Assembly: GCA_030490835.1 (NCBI GenBank)
Contig: CM059971.1
Coordinates: 68,776,224-68,840,223, forward strand
DNA length: 64,000 bases
Source of the DNA: Annona cherimola
Lineage: Eukaryota > Streptophyta > Magnoliopsida > Magnoliales > Annonaceae
Reading direction: 5' to 3'
The position numbers and the translations under genes were made by a program. The number at the start of each line of letters is the position of its first letter. Position 1 is the stretch's first letter. Below, one piece after another: positions 34,480 through 45,025 of the stretch. The notes beneath the pieces were generated by a model. That model was given only the letters and a program-made list of their open reading frames with translations. It made no database searches and was not told the DNA's origin.

Positions 34480-34797
34480 TGCTTTCGGTGGGCTTTATTT
34501 CTTCGTCTTTGTTCCTTTGCTGCATGTCCCTATAATGTTTTCAAAGGCATGCAACTTTCACTCAAAGAAGCATGTAATCATTCACGATCATACCAACCGG
34601 AAGTGAAAATTGAAGCTTCTCAAAAAGACAAAAGGAGAATTCTATTTTGGAACCCCGTGGTTCCGGTTTATCAAATATCATCACTTGAGGGAAGGAGATG
34701 TTTTAGCATTCGAGTTCATCAAGGAGGCGGGTCGAGGACATAAAAGGAGGATACAAGTTCACATTTTTCGTAATGGAAGACTAGTCTGGAAATAACC
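34480..34797 (+). pseudogene. B3 domain 2 of the same REM-like gene, with stop and frameshift
   Basis: The frame CPYNVFKGMQL near 34520-34550 is the start of a second B3 domain. The rest lies in another frame: SKKHVIIHDHTNRK, then TGA at 34604-34606, then KLKLLKKTKGEFYFGTPWFRF, IKYHHLREGDVLAFEFIKEA and the terminal strand QVHIFRNGRLVWK with TAA at 34793. The TGA again replaces the conserved Trp of the W-x-V strand, as in domain 1. A short non-triplet deletion near 34550-34565 causes the frame change. The gene ends about 10 residues after the domain, as in REM proteins. The Copia element separates this exon from domain 1 by about 9 kb. Confidence 0.85.
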
Positions 34798-34799
34798 AA

Positions 34800-36095
34800 G
34801 TCCTAGTTAAGGGTATGCCTATCTCTTCATGGGGGGCAGTAATTGTTCTTTAAGATTGCTCTAGACAGACGTCCTATCTTTCATTATTACTGCTGCTTTG
34901 AATGGAGTTTTGAAATTGTAATATTCTGGAATACTTTGAACTTTTTGTAGCACGAAAAGTTTCAGCTAGCATCCTTGGTTTTGATAAGTCTCTATCATGC
35001 ATTATATTTTTCTTTTTAGTCAAAGGTTTCCTTCTATGATTAGGATGTAATTATGATACTTTGACCCAGAATGTGAACCCTTAGTTTTCTGAACAAATTG
35101 CAGTCACTGAATTGAAAGGTTAAAAACTGGGTGTCATCCCAGCTGAACGGGATGAGCCAGTCCTTTTCCAAGAGTCTACGGTTCCATTAGGGGGGTCTGA
35201 ACACTTGACTGTTATGGAGCACTTAGTCTCTCAATAAATTTGATGGAAGCATTAGCTCTTCCCCTCCAAACTGGCGACATGTATTGGTAAAATAAGAACC
35301 AACTGTTACAACATATTTTAGGTTCGTTATAATAAAGGAAAAAATTAGGGTGTTAGTTGGTTAATTGGAGCACGGAATCATACTAATGAAGCACCTGATT
35401 TCAAAACTTTGTGGCACACCTGATTGTTGGATTATTGATTTTTTAAATAATACATATTTCCTTACTTCAAGAACTAGATTAAAAATATAAACAACATTAT
35501 AATAGCATCCATATATCAATAAGTCAACATCTAATCTACGTATTTATTAATTCGCCTCACGTAGAAAATCAATGTATGCACAAACTTCTCAAGTCTTCAA
35601 ATGTACTGGATTTTAAAACGTTGGCTAAATAATTAATTACAAACTTCATTGTCATACCAATGTCCAGGAAGTGAATAAATAATTACATAACAAATGACCG
35701 ATATCATGAGATTGGAAAGTGAAGGTGAAGGTGAAGAGGAGAGTACCCAAGCTTGAAGGGTCGATAAACAGAGAAGAAAATGCCCCAAATTGGATGCCTA
35801 CATTAATGAATGCATTGAGCTTTCGAAAACAACTAACACAAGCATTTTCTGCAGTAATAGCCCTGCCTATATTTGTGTTAGAGTTGATCACTTCTGAACA
35901 CATGATTCTGTACACAGCTAATTTTTTAATAGTGATGTATCATATATACATTCTAATTTGAGAATGCAAGGTCCATTGACCGCAAGATGTAGCTATACTC
36001 AAACTTGAAGTTTTTGAAGCTTTTCCCTTGCGCTCCAGCATTGGTCGAATGGACTTCCAACTCAGGCCTAGTTGAAATGTTCTCACGTGACGTAC
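34800..36095. other. Interior of the Mutator-like composite, unassigned
   Basis: Probably the 3' flank of the B3 gene. The 80-codon plus-strand ORF at 35719-35961 ends in a hydrophobic stretch, but I recognise no family. Positions 35940-36095 would be intron or 3' sequence of the GRF fragment on the minus strand. Confidence 0.4.
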
Positions 36096-36300
36096 CTCCA
36101 TTGGCACCCTTTGTTCACCCACCCACCTAAAAAATTTGCAATCTTTGGAAGGATCCTACAAGAAACACAAATTATGATATTCAAATATTTTTAGCGAGAA
36201 CTGCAGTAAGTTAACATGATACGTACATTGTAATGACGACATCGGTAGAAATGCCTTCCAGGATTTGCCTCTGTCCATTTGGATTGTGATGCTTTCTTAA
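36096..36300 (-). pseudogene. GRF-type zinc finger gene fragment, two exons
   Basis: Minus strand. The first exon (about 36300-36227) reads KKASQSKWTEANPGRHFYRCRHYN and ends at a donor GTACGTATC. A 71-bp intron ends TTTCTTGTAG. The second exon (36155-36096) reads DPSKDCKFFRWVGEQRVPME and stops at another donor, GTACGTCACG. NPGR.FY.C followed by C.FFRW is the hallmark of the GRF zinc finger (zf-GRF), common in small plant nuclear proteins. The first two Cys of the finger are missing, as the 5' part of the gene was not captured or is lost. Intact splice sites mean DNA-level capture. It faces the B3 pieces. Confidence 0.7.
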
Positions 36301-37409
36301 GTAACAATTTTTTTTTGAACTTTTTAATAATGTTTTGGCAGCCAAATCAAAACTTCTTTTCTTAAACTAAAAAATATGACCTATTGATAACTCAAGTCTT
36401 CTTCATTGTTTTTATATGGAATATGCTACAAATCATTAGCAACCAAATTTTCTTTAACAACTACATTTTAGTATTTTACAATAAAATTTTCTTTCCCAAA
36501 AATGTAATTTTTTGTACTTTTAGCAATCAATTTTTTTTGTTGTCGTTGCAAAAAATTTCTTGGGTGATATTGCTAGTGTATAATTTAGTTTCTGTAAAGG
36601 AACCAAATTTATTGTTGTTCGCAAATGTAAAGTTTACTACAGTGTATTTGTTGCTAATGTAAAGTATATTTCTCCAGGAAATTGCTTCTTAAGATTTCAT
36701 TTTCAAATATACAATTAAAACAAATGCAGGCACACAGGAAAGTCCGTATATTGATCCAACTCCCCAACACCGGAATGAAGCCATTCAATAATGCCCAATG
36801 GCACAATATATAATTTCGATATATGAAAAAAAATATCAATGAATTGTAAATATCAATGAATTATCATAATTAAGCGATAATTATTACATACTCGAAAGCT
36901 CCAAAGATTTGATGTAAGTAACAGAAATACGTGCATTACCTAGCAAACTAAGAAAGCATAAGTTATTGTACCATGGATCATTACAGTAGGCGATCACGTC
37001 GCGATGAACTTTAGCATTACCAGCCCTAAATGGAGTGGTTAACTACTTGTTCGGGTTTCTCCATCTTATCTGATCATCAATATCTTCTATTTAAAACAAC
37101 TATAATGCATTACCAGCCCTAAAGAGGGTAATATCAGGAACACTTCACAGGATCCAGAATTTAGAAAAAATGTTTTTTTCTCATAGAAATTTTCTTCTCT
37201 AGAATATTTAAGACATTATGAAAACTACAAAGTGCATTCGATTAGCATACAACACCATGATTATAGAGCAAGCATTGGGTGGAAACAGCAATCAAACACC
37301 TAGCCTACAATGCAAGCATTCACCACTAGATAGCAGCCCACAAATACCAAGACTATTACCAAATAGCAGGACGACTTCGGCCCATTTCCTCCGACGGAGG
37401 ACTGGCGAC
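36301..37409. other. Interior of the Mutator-like composite, possible MITE
   Basis: Positions 36440-36665 have TTTTGTTGTCGTTGCAAAAAA-like words and GTTTACTACAGTG, recalling the CACTA-like MITE at 8312-8545, but no ends are clear. The rest is AT-rich without coding signal. Confidence 0.4.
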
Positions 37410-37799
37410 GAGCGCAGAGAGGCGGTCAGGGGCGCGAGCGCGGGCGCGGTCGGTCAGTGACGAGGAAGGAGCAGGGAGGAGAGAGAACAGAGGAGGGAGG
37501 GCGGGGCTGGCGGAGCTGCGGGCGGGCAGGACTGCGGAGGAGGGCGCAGGGAGGGCAGGCTCGCTGGTGGGAGGGAGTGCGAAGAGGAGGAGAGAGAAGG
37601 GAGAGAGGGGAGAGAAGAGAGGAGAAAAAGGAGGGTGAGTGGGCGGTGTTGCGGGCGGGTGCGGGGAGGAGGAGAGAAGGGAGAGAGGGGAGGCGAACCA
37701 ACGGGAGGGCAGAATTGAGGAGGAGGGATCAGGGAGGGCAGTCTCGCTGGCGGGAGGGCGTGCGTAGAGGAGGGGAGAGAAGAGAGGAGAGCAGGGAGA
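37410..37799 (-). repeat. Right terminal inverted repeat, inner part
   Basis: Complement of about 23158-23534 (left arm), purine-rich on the plus strand. It is cut at 37799/37800 by the solo LTR and resumes at 41381. Confidence 0.85.
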
Positions 37800-38813
37800 T
37801 TAGGTGTGAAACCCCGATCTTAGACATGTGTATAAAACCCTAGGGTTGTAAACCCTAGGAAATATATTTGGAAAATATACATTCATGAGTATAAAATATA
37901 TGAGAATAGAGGTTAAAATAATTGTTTATGAAATTCGGATGAATAGTGCACGTGAATAGTAAAACGTGAATAGTAAACGTGGGATTAAAGAATATGTTAA
38001 GTTAATCACTTTGGATTAACTTAATCATAAAAGACGAAAAAGGAAGTTCCCACTAAAGGACAAAAGTTCTTTTTTTGGATTAAAATATTAATTTTCGGAT
38101 TTTTATAGATTTTTGTAGAGAAAATGAAGAAAAAATCATATCTTGCAATCCAGAAGTCGGATTAAGGTGAAATTTTGTATGGATGGCTAAAATATTATGC
38201 CGAATATGATGAATGGATTGGATTAAGCCAAATATTATGGAAAATGTGTTTCTTGGAGAGCAAGTAAGCGAGGCTTGACTTTTTCAAAGCAAGTCATTAA
38301 TTCTACTTTTTACTTTTTCAAAAAGTAGCTTAAGATATGATATTTTAATGGATTAATTAATCCATTAAATCCTAGCAAATCCACTATGCTTGGACTCATA
38401 TGGAGGCTTGGAAAACGTAATTGGAGCAACGGTTGAGATCGATTGCTTTTTCACTTGATGGATGACTTGGATTAAATTGTAATTAATGTGATTTGAAGCA
38501 AAATATCAAATAAATCAATAGGGGGCAGCTATGAACGAAATTTGGAGCTGCAAATGCACATTTTTCAAACCTTGAAAAGTGTGAAAAATCAAGGGCCAAG
38601 ATGAGAAGAGTGGTTGATGATCAATGGCCAAGATTAATCACGTCTTTTGATGAAAATCAAGCAATTAATGTATGGAAACTTGTGGCCAGAAATTTGCCAC
38701 CTAGGATAATGAGAAATTTCTTGGAAATGAGGTGGAAATGACTTAAGTAAAGATATTTATAATTTAGCCCAAAATTCAAGGGGGTAAATTGCAATTTCAT
38801 GAAATTTGGGATG

Positions 38814-38824
38814 CTATAAATAGG
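38814..38824 (+). promoter_or_regulatory. TATA-like box of the solo LTR
   Basis: CTATAAATAGG is followed about 35 bp later by a CACACCC region, a reasonable RNA start area. Left intact, it could drive read-through into the right end of the Mutator-like composite. Confidence 0.55.
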
Positions 38825-40234
38825 GGTGAAGGGCTTGAACGAATTTCACACCCATCCCAAGCTCAAAATACTTGAGAAAGTTCATTTCCCCACCCCATCC
38901 ACGTTCTAAGCAAGAGAGGAGGAGAGAAAGGAGGGAAGAGAGAGAAAGTGGGAAGGAAAGGAGGAGTTCTCCACTTCGGGTAAGCAATTTCTTCCCAAAT
39001 TTCTTTTGAATGTTAGATTAGGTAAAACCATGCTTAGATAATGCCTAAGCATGAGAAAATAAGTAAAGTTATAATGCTTAATTGGAATCATGCCGAAACA
39101 TCGAAAATTTGGAGCAAAGATGGAGCATTCGGGAAGATAGTATATGATATGTGAAAATAATGCTCCAAAATTGATAAATGATGATTTGGAATATATGGTT
39201 ATGATAAATATGATGTTGGAATAATGATATATTAATTTCATGATTTTTGGAATTAAGGATTATGCTTAAGTGAATTTATGTTGATTTTTAGTATATGGAG
39301 AAAATGATTTATTTAGCCAAGTTAATAATGATAAATTCATAATTCATGAATTTCCCATGATATACTAAGCATAAGCTATGTCATGGTATTTTTTATTTTT
39401 GAAAAAAATATCAATTTTTGGAACCCATGAACAGTAACCACGTTTCTGTGAACAGTAACCTCGGGTGAACAGTAACGTCGGGTGAACAGTAACGTGAACA
39501 GCGTATTTTGGGAAAAAATTGAGATTTATTTTTGTATATTTATGAGGATATATGGATGGAATTTTTAAAGGATTTATGGATAAAAATTCATACAAATGAG
39601 TAATGATCAAGTATTTATAAAAGGAAAACCTATATAAAAATGAGGTAATATGTGATCGTAAAGCATGCATGGGAAGCAAGCTAAGACATGGAATAGATGG
39701 ATAAAATATCCAATTTCCTTGTATAGGAAAATGAAAGGAAAGGATAAAGGAGTCAGGTTGAAGCAAAGCAAAGGTAAGCAAGCAAACTTCTTTTAAAATG
39801 TGATTTTATTGTTTCACTGTAAGCAAGCAATCCTTTTGAAAATGATGATTTGTAAGCAAGCAAACCCTTTTGAAAATATGATTTTATTCCCAAGTATTTA
39901 TGAAATGTGTTTAAGGATGGTCATTCCTATAATGTTTTGAAATGATGAATGTTTATGAGTTTTTATGAAAAGTCGTGCCGGCATATTGATATTATGTGAT
40001 GTTCATGGACATGTGCACATGTATGATGTATAAGGAAGAGGCTTTGGTGGAGGTAGAAAGTGGATAAGAGGGTCCCCCTTCACTATTGCCAAGTCGTATG
40101 GGCTGTGTGCCGACGGCGTCCTCCCCAGAGGTGGAGGCAAAGGAATATTATGTGTGAATGGATGCATTGCATTTTCATACATGGATTGAAAAGAAAAGCA
40201 TGGATTTGAAATAATGTTTTTAAATGAATGGTGC

Positions 40235-40735
40235 AAATAATTCTCTACATGAGAATGACAAGTTACCTGGTGTAAGAGGTATATAACGCTGGGGAAATCA
40301 AAAGTCATGCATGTAGGAACCATGTAGGCGTCAAGAGGAAGAGAGGTTCCTCTTGATGAGGCCAAGTCGGAGACAGCCGGCGTATTGGACCATGCTATGT
40401 GAGATGTTCTCTGGGCTAGCGTACCCGCACACGAAGGTTTATGTCAGGAGTGGAAAGAAAGTATTTGCACACATGGATTTGAAAAGATATTTTTAAGGGA
40501 TGATGCAAATAATCCTCTACATAAGAATGACAAGTCACCTGGTGTAAGAGGTATATAATGCCTGGAAAATCAAAAGTCATGCATGTAGGAACCATGTAGG
40601 CGTCAAGAGGAAGAGAGGTTCCCCTTGATGAGGCCAAGTCGGAGACAGCCGGCGTATTAGACCATGTTATGTGAGATGTTCCCTGAGCTAGCGTACCCGC
40701 ACACGAAGGTTTATGTCAGGAGTGGAAAGGAAGCA
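40235..40735 (+). repeat. Imperfect tandem duplication inside the solo LTR
   Basis: About 290 bp is repeated: both copies contain GTCATGCATGTAGGAACCAT, CAAGTCGGAGACAGCCGGCG and GCGTACCCGCACACGAAGG. The copies differ by scattered substitutions and small indels. A second duplication (40755-40805 and 40875-40935) carries TTCTATTCCATTG(A/G)TAGTTG. Confidence 0.85.
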
Positions 40736-41380
40736 TTTGCACATCCTATATTTATGAAAAGGTTTCTATTCCATTGATAGTTGATCACTTGCTAAGTGTC
40801 TCCTATCGAATGGAGAGAAATGCATTTACGAATGATTTTCACGAATGGTTTACGAAAGGTTTCGAAATATGGTTTACGAAAAGGTTTCTATTCCATTGGT
40901 AGTTGATCACTTGGTAAGTGTCTTCTATCAAATGGAAAGGAATGCATTTAAAATGAAAAAGGCTTGCTTATTGAGTTTCGACTCATGTTTTGTTTTCCCA
41001 ACCTCAGACAGGTGTTGGGAAAGTCAAGAGATGAAGGGCATGGGTTGCTAAAGGAAAAGAGGAATCTACAAAGGTTAGTAGATTTTTGTATGAATAGATT
41101 CCCTAATGGGATATGATGAAAAATGACATAAGTTGTATGAAATTGAGAAGTTATGAATAATATGAGAAGTTGATGATTTATGATGTCATGGATAAGTCCA
41201 TTATGAATGATGATGATATATGTTTATGTGATGAAAGAAAAGAAAAAAAAAAAAATTGGACGAGATCTAATTAAGAACCCGCCGCGTGATCAGGGCAACA
41301 ATCTTGAGTCACGTTTACCAATCGACAAGATCCTGGAGTAAGGAAAAATGTGACGCCTCGGTTCGGGGCGCCACATTAGG

Positions 41381-41942
41381 CGAGCGGGGCTGCCGCGGGA
41401 CGGACGATGAGGGAGAAGGGAGGAGAGAGAGGAGGATGGGAGAGAAGAGAGGGGAGCAAGGAGGGTGAGCGCGCGGTGTTGCGGGCGGGCGCGGGGAGGA
41501 GGAGAGAAGGGAGAGAGGAGAGGCGAACCAACGGGCAAAAAGAGGAGAGCTGCCGACTGGGGAGGCGATGCGGGCGGCTGGTTGATCGGGGCTACTTGCG
41601 AAGAGGAGGAGAGAAGGGTGAGATGGAGGTGCTGCGGCCGGGAGCAGGCGAGCAGAGAGAAAGCGGGCGGTGCATCGGCCAGGCAGTCGCGCGGAGAGAG
41701 GAGAGGAGGAAAGAAGGGAGAGAAGAAAGTGTGCGCGCGAAAATCAAACCTCTCGTACGGGAGGCCGAATTGTAAATTCGGAAACTCGCCTGCTCCCGTC
41801 TGACGTGCCTGACAGAGCTGCCTAGGTCCTCGACGCGCGCGCCTCGATCGAACGGCTCCCATATGTACCGCTGGATCCGACGACGGAGAAAGGCCGGGAG
41901 CAATTCGGCCGAATTGCTCTCAGGAGCAGGAAATTGGGCTCC
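41381..41942 (-). repeat. Right terminal inverted repeat, outer part
   Basis: Complement of 22583 to about 23150. The outermost 70 bp match the left end exactly by eye. The 190-codon minus-strand ORF is a composition artefact shared with the left repeat. Confidence 0.9.
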
Positions 41943-42084
41943 GTCAAGATCCATGTAATGTCATAAGAGCAACTTTCCTTGAAAAAAGGAGCTAGCCGAA
42001 TTGCTCTCAGGAGCAGGAAATTGGGCTCCGTCAAGATCCATGTAATGTCATAAGAGCAACTTTCCTTGAAAAAAGGAGCTAGCC
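41911..42084. repeat. Perfect 87-bp tandem duplication across the composite's right end
   Basis: 41911-41997 and 41998-42084 appear identical. Each unit holds the last 32 bp of the terminal repeat (ending GGGCTCC), the 9-bp TSD GTCAAGATC and about 46 bp of flank through GGAGCTAGCC. It must have arisen after insertion, and recently since no differences are seen. Confidence 0.9.
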
Positions 42085-43620
42085 AACCAATCACTCTTTG
42101 ATATCCGTAAAGTGTATTGTCTTTTCAAAGTAGTTGTTGAAATTAAAATTGATATTGTCATACCTTCTACTGAAACAGTCTACTTTTTGAAAAAGAAGGG
42201 TAGACTAATGCTAAAGCGACGTCTGGTAATTTAAAAATGGTGGGAATTATGGGATGAGGCAGAAAGTAGAAAATAAAATATTTTGAAATTGTGTGATTGA
42301 TATGAAACTATGGAGGTAAAGATGGAATAAAAAGAGTAGTTGGAGTATAATAGGAAAGAGAAATTATTGAAAATGATTGAAATGTAAAGATAAAAGGATA
42401 AAAATATAGTCATTAATTGAGCTTGGAAATCTATAATTCTAAGGATTCCCATCCCACATTTCCAACATAGATTAACAATGTGCACCAAATATTCCCTATC
42501 CATATCCCATTAAGGTCCATTTAATGTAATAAGACAACTTACCTGGAAAAAAGAAGCTAGCCACCCAATCATTTTTTGATATGTGTAAATTGTATTTTCA
42601 TTTCAAAGTAGTTAATAAAATTAAAATTGATATTGTCATACCGTGTGTGGAAACGGACTATTTCTCGAAACAAGAAGAGTGGACTAATGCTAAAGTGACG
42701 ATGGGTAATTTGAAAGTTGTGGGATGTGGGATAATATGAGAAATAGGAAATGAAATATTTTAAAAATTATGTGATTGATATCAAATTATAGAGGTAAAGA
42801 TGGAATAAAAGAGTAGTTGGAGTGTAATATAAAAGAGAAATAATTGAAAATAATTGAAATATAGGAATAAAAGGGTAAAAATATAGTTATTAATTGAATT
42901 TAAAAATCGGTAATTCCAAAGATTCCCATCTCTCATTTTCCATGTAGTTTAATAAACGTGCCCTAAACATGGCCCGTACATATCAGTCCATGTAATGTCA
43001 TAAAGGGCAATTGCGTGGAAAAAAGGAGCTAGCAACCCAATCAATTTTTAACATGCATAAAATGCATTTTCTTTTTAAAGTAGATGTTGAAATTAAAATT
43101 GATATTTTCATACCGTGCAGGGAAATGGTCTACTTCTTGGAACAAAAAGGGTAGACTAACGCGGACCGTGGTTCAATGCACCCGGGTGCATTGAACCTCA
43201 ATGCACCTGGGTGTACTTCACCCATTTTTTTTTATTTTTTTTTGAAACTTATTTTACAAGAATGTTAATATAAGTGTATTTAACATGTGTATAAATTTTT
43301 ATAATTTTTGGAGATTTTTAGATATTTTTTTTGAATTTTTTAAAATCAGTGGCATTTTTAAAAATTACTAATAATGCCACTGATTTTAAAAAAATCCGAA
43401 AAAATATTTAAAAATATTTAAAAATGGTAAAAATTTATACACATGTTAAATAGACTTAGATTAGAATTTTCATAAAAAAAAAGTTTCAAAAAAAATAAAA
43501 AAAATGGGTGAAGTACACCCAGGTGCAGTGAGGTTCAATGCACCCGGGTGCATTGAACCACGGTCCGACTAACGCTATATTTCATCTGTCCATATCCCGT
43601 AAGGTCCATTTAATGTCATA
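41952..43620. repeat. Tandem array of about 480-bp units (target of the composite)
   Basis: Three consecutive units carry the same landmarks in order: CCATNTAATGTNATAAGANCAACTT-like start, GGAGCTAGCCACCCAATCA-like block, TTTCAAAGTAGTT block, GTCATACC, AAACAGTCTACTT-like block, then a long AT-rich tail, ending near CCATATCCCGT. Starts lie near 41952, 42510 and 42985, with a new start at about 43600. The left flank of the composite (22385-22573) is part of the first unit. Non-coding. Confidence 0.75.
43163..43566. mobile_element. Mutator-like foldback element, CAATGCACCC-end type, exact 9-bp TSD
   Basis: A 404-bp element is flanked by GACTAACGC at 43154-43162 and 43567-43575. Both ends read GGACCGTGGTTCAATGCACC, followed by CGGGTGCATTGAACC, itself a palindrome, and CACCTGGGTGTACTTCACCC. 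Inner arms carry the shared core. The whole is one long hairpin. It interrupts the third unit of the tandem array. Confidence 0.95.
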
Positions 43621-43945
43621 ATAGCAAGTTGCGGAAAAAGGAGCGAAGACGCGATTGACGAGGACGTGAAACAGTTAAAGCTGTTAAAGCGTTCGGAGAG
43701 CTACTCGCGCTTACATGCTGGATCATACTCGAACTGGTCTTCCAATTTCCAGCCGGCGACGACGCTTGCCGTGGCATGACCGCATGAGTGTGCCCCCCTG
43801 CTACCGCTGGCGGTTTCAACGTGGGCCCACCTGCCAAGCTGTGCCTTATGCTAACAACTTTCTTCTCCATGTCGGCCAATGCAAACTTCCGAAATATTTG
43901 ACAGGGATTTGTTGAAAAATGAGTGCCAAGTTTTTCTCGAATCAT
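43616..43945 (-). other. GC-richer stretch with an unrecognised 109-codon frame
   Basis: The minus strand is open for 109 codons with a mixed composition, and the plus strand for 66 codons. Neither matches a family I know. The stretch starts within the fourth repeat-unit copy, so its beginning is not an independent gene start. It might be a captured or decayed exon. Confidence 0.25.
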
Positions 43946-43989
43946 GTTCTTTTATTGGTAATTATCGAGTGTGACAACTAGATTCTATT

Positions 43990-44215
43990 GACTTTTCGCA
44001 CTTCCAATTTGTTATTTTGCACAACATGAATGTTGTAGAGTTGTAATACTATACAGTGGCTTGTCAATCATATAAGTAATAACATTACATATTTTAATAT
44101 ATTTTTAATTTTCTGTAACACGTTGTAGAGTTGCGATACTATACAGTGGTTTCTCAATCACATAAGTAATAGCCTCATATATTTTAATACATTTTTAATT
44201 TTTTGTTCAATTTTA
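43990..44215. repeat. Tandem duplication of about 95 bp
   Basis: TTGTAGAGTTGTAATACTAT at about 44033 and TTGTAGAGTTGCGATACTAT at about 44128 head two copies that share ACAGTGG, TCAATCA and ATTTTAAT blocks to TTTTTAATTTTCTG or TTTTTAATTTTTTG. Confidence 0.8.
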
Positions 44216-44271
44216 TGTAAGCCTAAGTGTATCTAAATTCCGGTGATGCCTAAATGGACTTAAGTGTACTT

Positions 44272-44552
44272 TGGATCAGTGCACCTGGGTGCAAATGCCT
44301 TTTTTTTAATTTTTTGAAAAATTTTATATAGCTATTAATCTAAGTGTATTTGACATGTTGTATAAAAAATTTTCAAAAAAATATAAAAATTACAAAAATG
44401 CTACTAATTTTAAAAAATCTAAAAAAACTACAAATCTCTAAAAAGGTAAAACCAGATATACATGCTAAAAATATATAGATTAATAGTTGTATAAAATATT
44501 TTCAAAAAATAAAAGATGAGTTTTTGCACCCAGGTGAACTAGATGATGACCC
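44272..44552. mobile_element. Mutator-like foldback element, GCACCTGGGTGC-end type
   Basis: Ends carry GGATCAGTGCACCTGGGTGC on the left and GCACCCAGGTGAACTAG on the right. The inner arms contain TAATCTAAGTGTATTTGACA and a diverged partner. No TSD could be read, so the boundaries are approximate. Confidence 0.6.
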
Positions 44553-44706
44553 ATTGCAAATTAGGGTATTCTTGTTTGTCGATAATTTGAGCATGTATCT
44601 TAAGTTTATCTTGGTGTATCTCCCTAGATCTCAGTGTGAAAACCCAAATGAGCTACTATCAACCAAAAGTCATGGCTAACTTAGTGAGTATATATAATAT
44701 GACAAA

Positions 44707-45025
44707 ATGATTATTTTAGATCGGTCAAAAAACTAATTTTTTTGGCAAAAATTGTTAATATGTAAACTAATTGTTACCAATTTTTAAGATGTATATATTT
44801 ATTTTAAATTCTTAAACATAAGAGTATTTTAGTCATGTTTCAATATTTTAAATTAACTAAACTACTCTTACGTTTAAAAATCCAAAATAAATATATACAT
44901 ATCTCCAACATTGGTAAAAATAGTTTATAGATTAAAATAAGTAGAATAATAATTTTGTGAAAAAATCTTGAAAAAAATGTGTTTTAGAAACGGTTTGAAA
45001 TGGCAAACCGGTCTAAAATGATCGA
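44707..45025. mobile_element. Mutator-like foldback element, CCGGTC-end type, diverged
   Basis: Left TGATTATTTTAGATCGGTC and right ACCGGTCTAAAATGATCGA face each other. Arms contain AAGATGTATATATTTATTTT and its partner around GTATTTTAGTCATG, as in 11626-12042. The TSD is not preserved. Confidence 0.6.

Larger units (their letters stand above)
37805..41375 (+). mobile_element. 3.57-kb solo LTR (Gypsy-type) with exact 5-bp TSD
   Basis: Starts TGTGAAACCCCGATC and ends GGGGCGCCACA, with TTAGG at 37800-37804 and 41376-41380. No second LTR, primer site or pol is present, so the element body was probably lost by LTR-LTR recombination. Orientation follows the TATA-like CTATAAATAGG at 38814-38824, preceding a purine/pyrimidine leader. 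Motifs GAATAGT and GAACAGTAAC recur (37933-37990 and 39428-39500), as in Gypsy LTRs of the Tat/Athila/Retand type. Internal duplications lie at 40235-40735 and 40755-40935. Short ORFs here are not genes. A LARD with unrecognised LTRs is a less likely alternative. Confidence 0.8.
22583..41942. mobile_element. Large Mutator-like composite carrying B3 and GRF zinc-finger gene pieces
   Basis: Long inverted repeats (22583 to about 23540; complement at about 37410-37799 plus 41381-41942) both begin GGAGCCCAATTTCCTGCTCC. At least the first 70 bp are identical. They are flanked by GTCAAGGTC (22574-22582) and GTCAAGATC (41943-41951), an 8/9 match to a 9-bp TSD. Removing the element restores a repeat unit found intact at 42500 and 43590, which supports the boundaries. 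The total is 19.36 kb; without the Copia element and the solo LTR it would be about 7.2 kb. Inside are a broken two-domain B3 gene and a GRF zinc-finger fragment, with no Mutator transposase that I can see. This fits a Pack-MULE-like, non-autonomous element moved in trans. An alternative is a chance inverted duplication, but the TSD and restored target argue against it. Confidence 0.85.

Noticed and set aside
35719..35961. 80-codon plus-strand ORF with a hydrophobic end
   Set aside because: No homologous family recognised and the opposite strand is equally open; left unassigned.
37457..37843. 128-codon Arg/Glu/Gly-rich ORF
   Set aside because: It is the complement of the same CT-rich terminal repeat and runs into the solo LTR.
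39773..39870. GTAAGCAAGCAAAC repeats as a possible CRISPR-like array
   Set aside because: Three short imperfect direct repeats inside a plant LTR, without regular spacers; eukaryotic context.
41290..41862. 190-codon minus-strand ORF
   Set aside because: Lies in the terminal repeat and crosses the solo-LTR junction; composition artefact.
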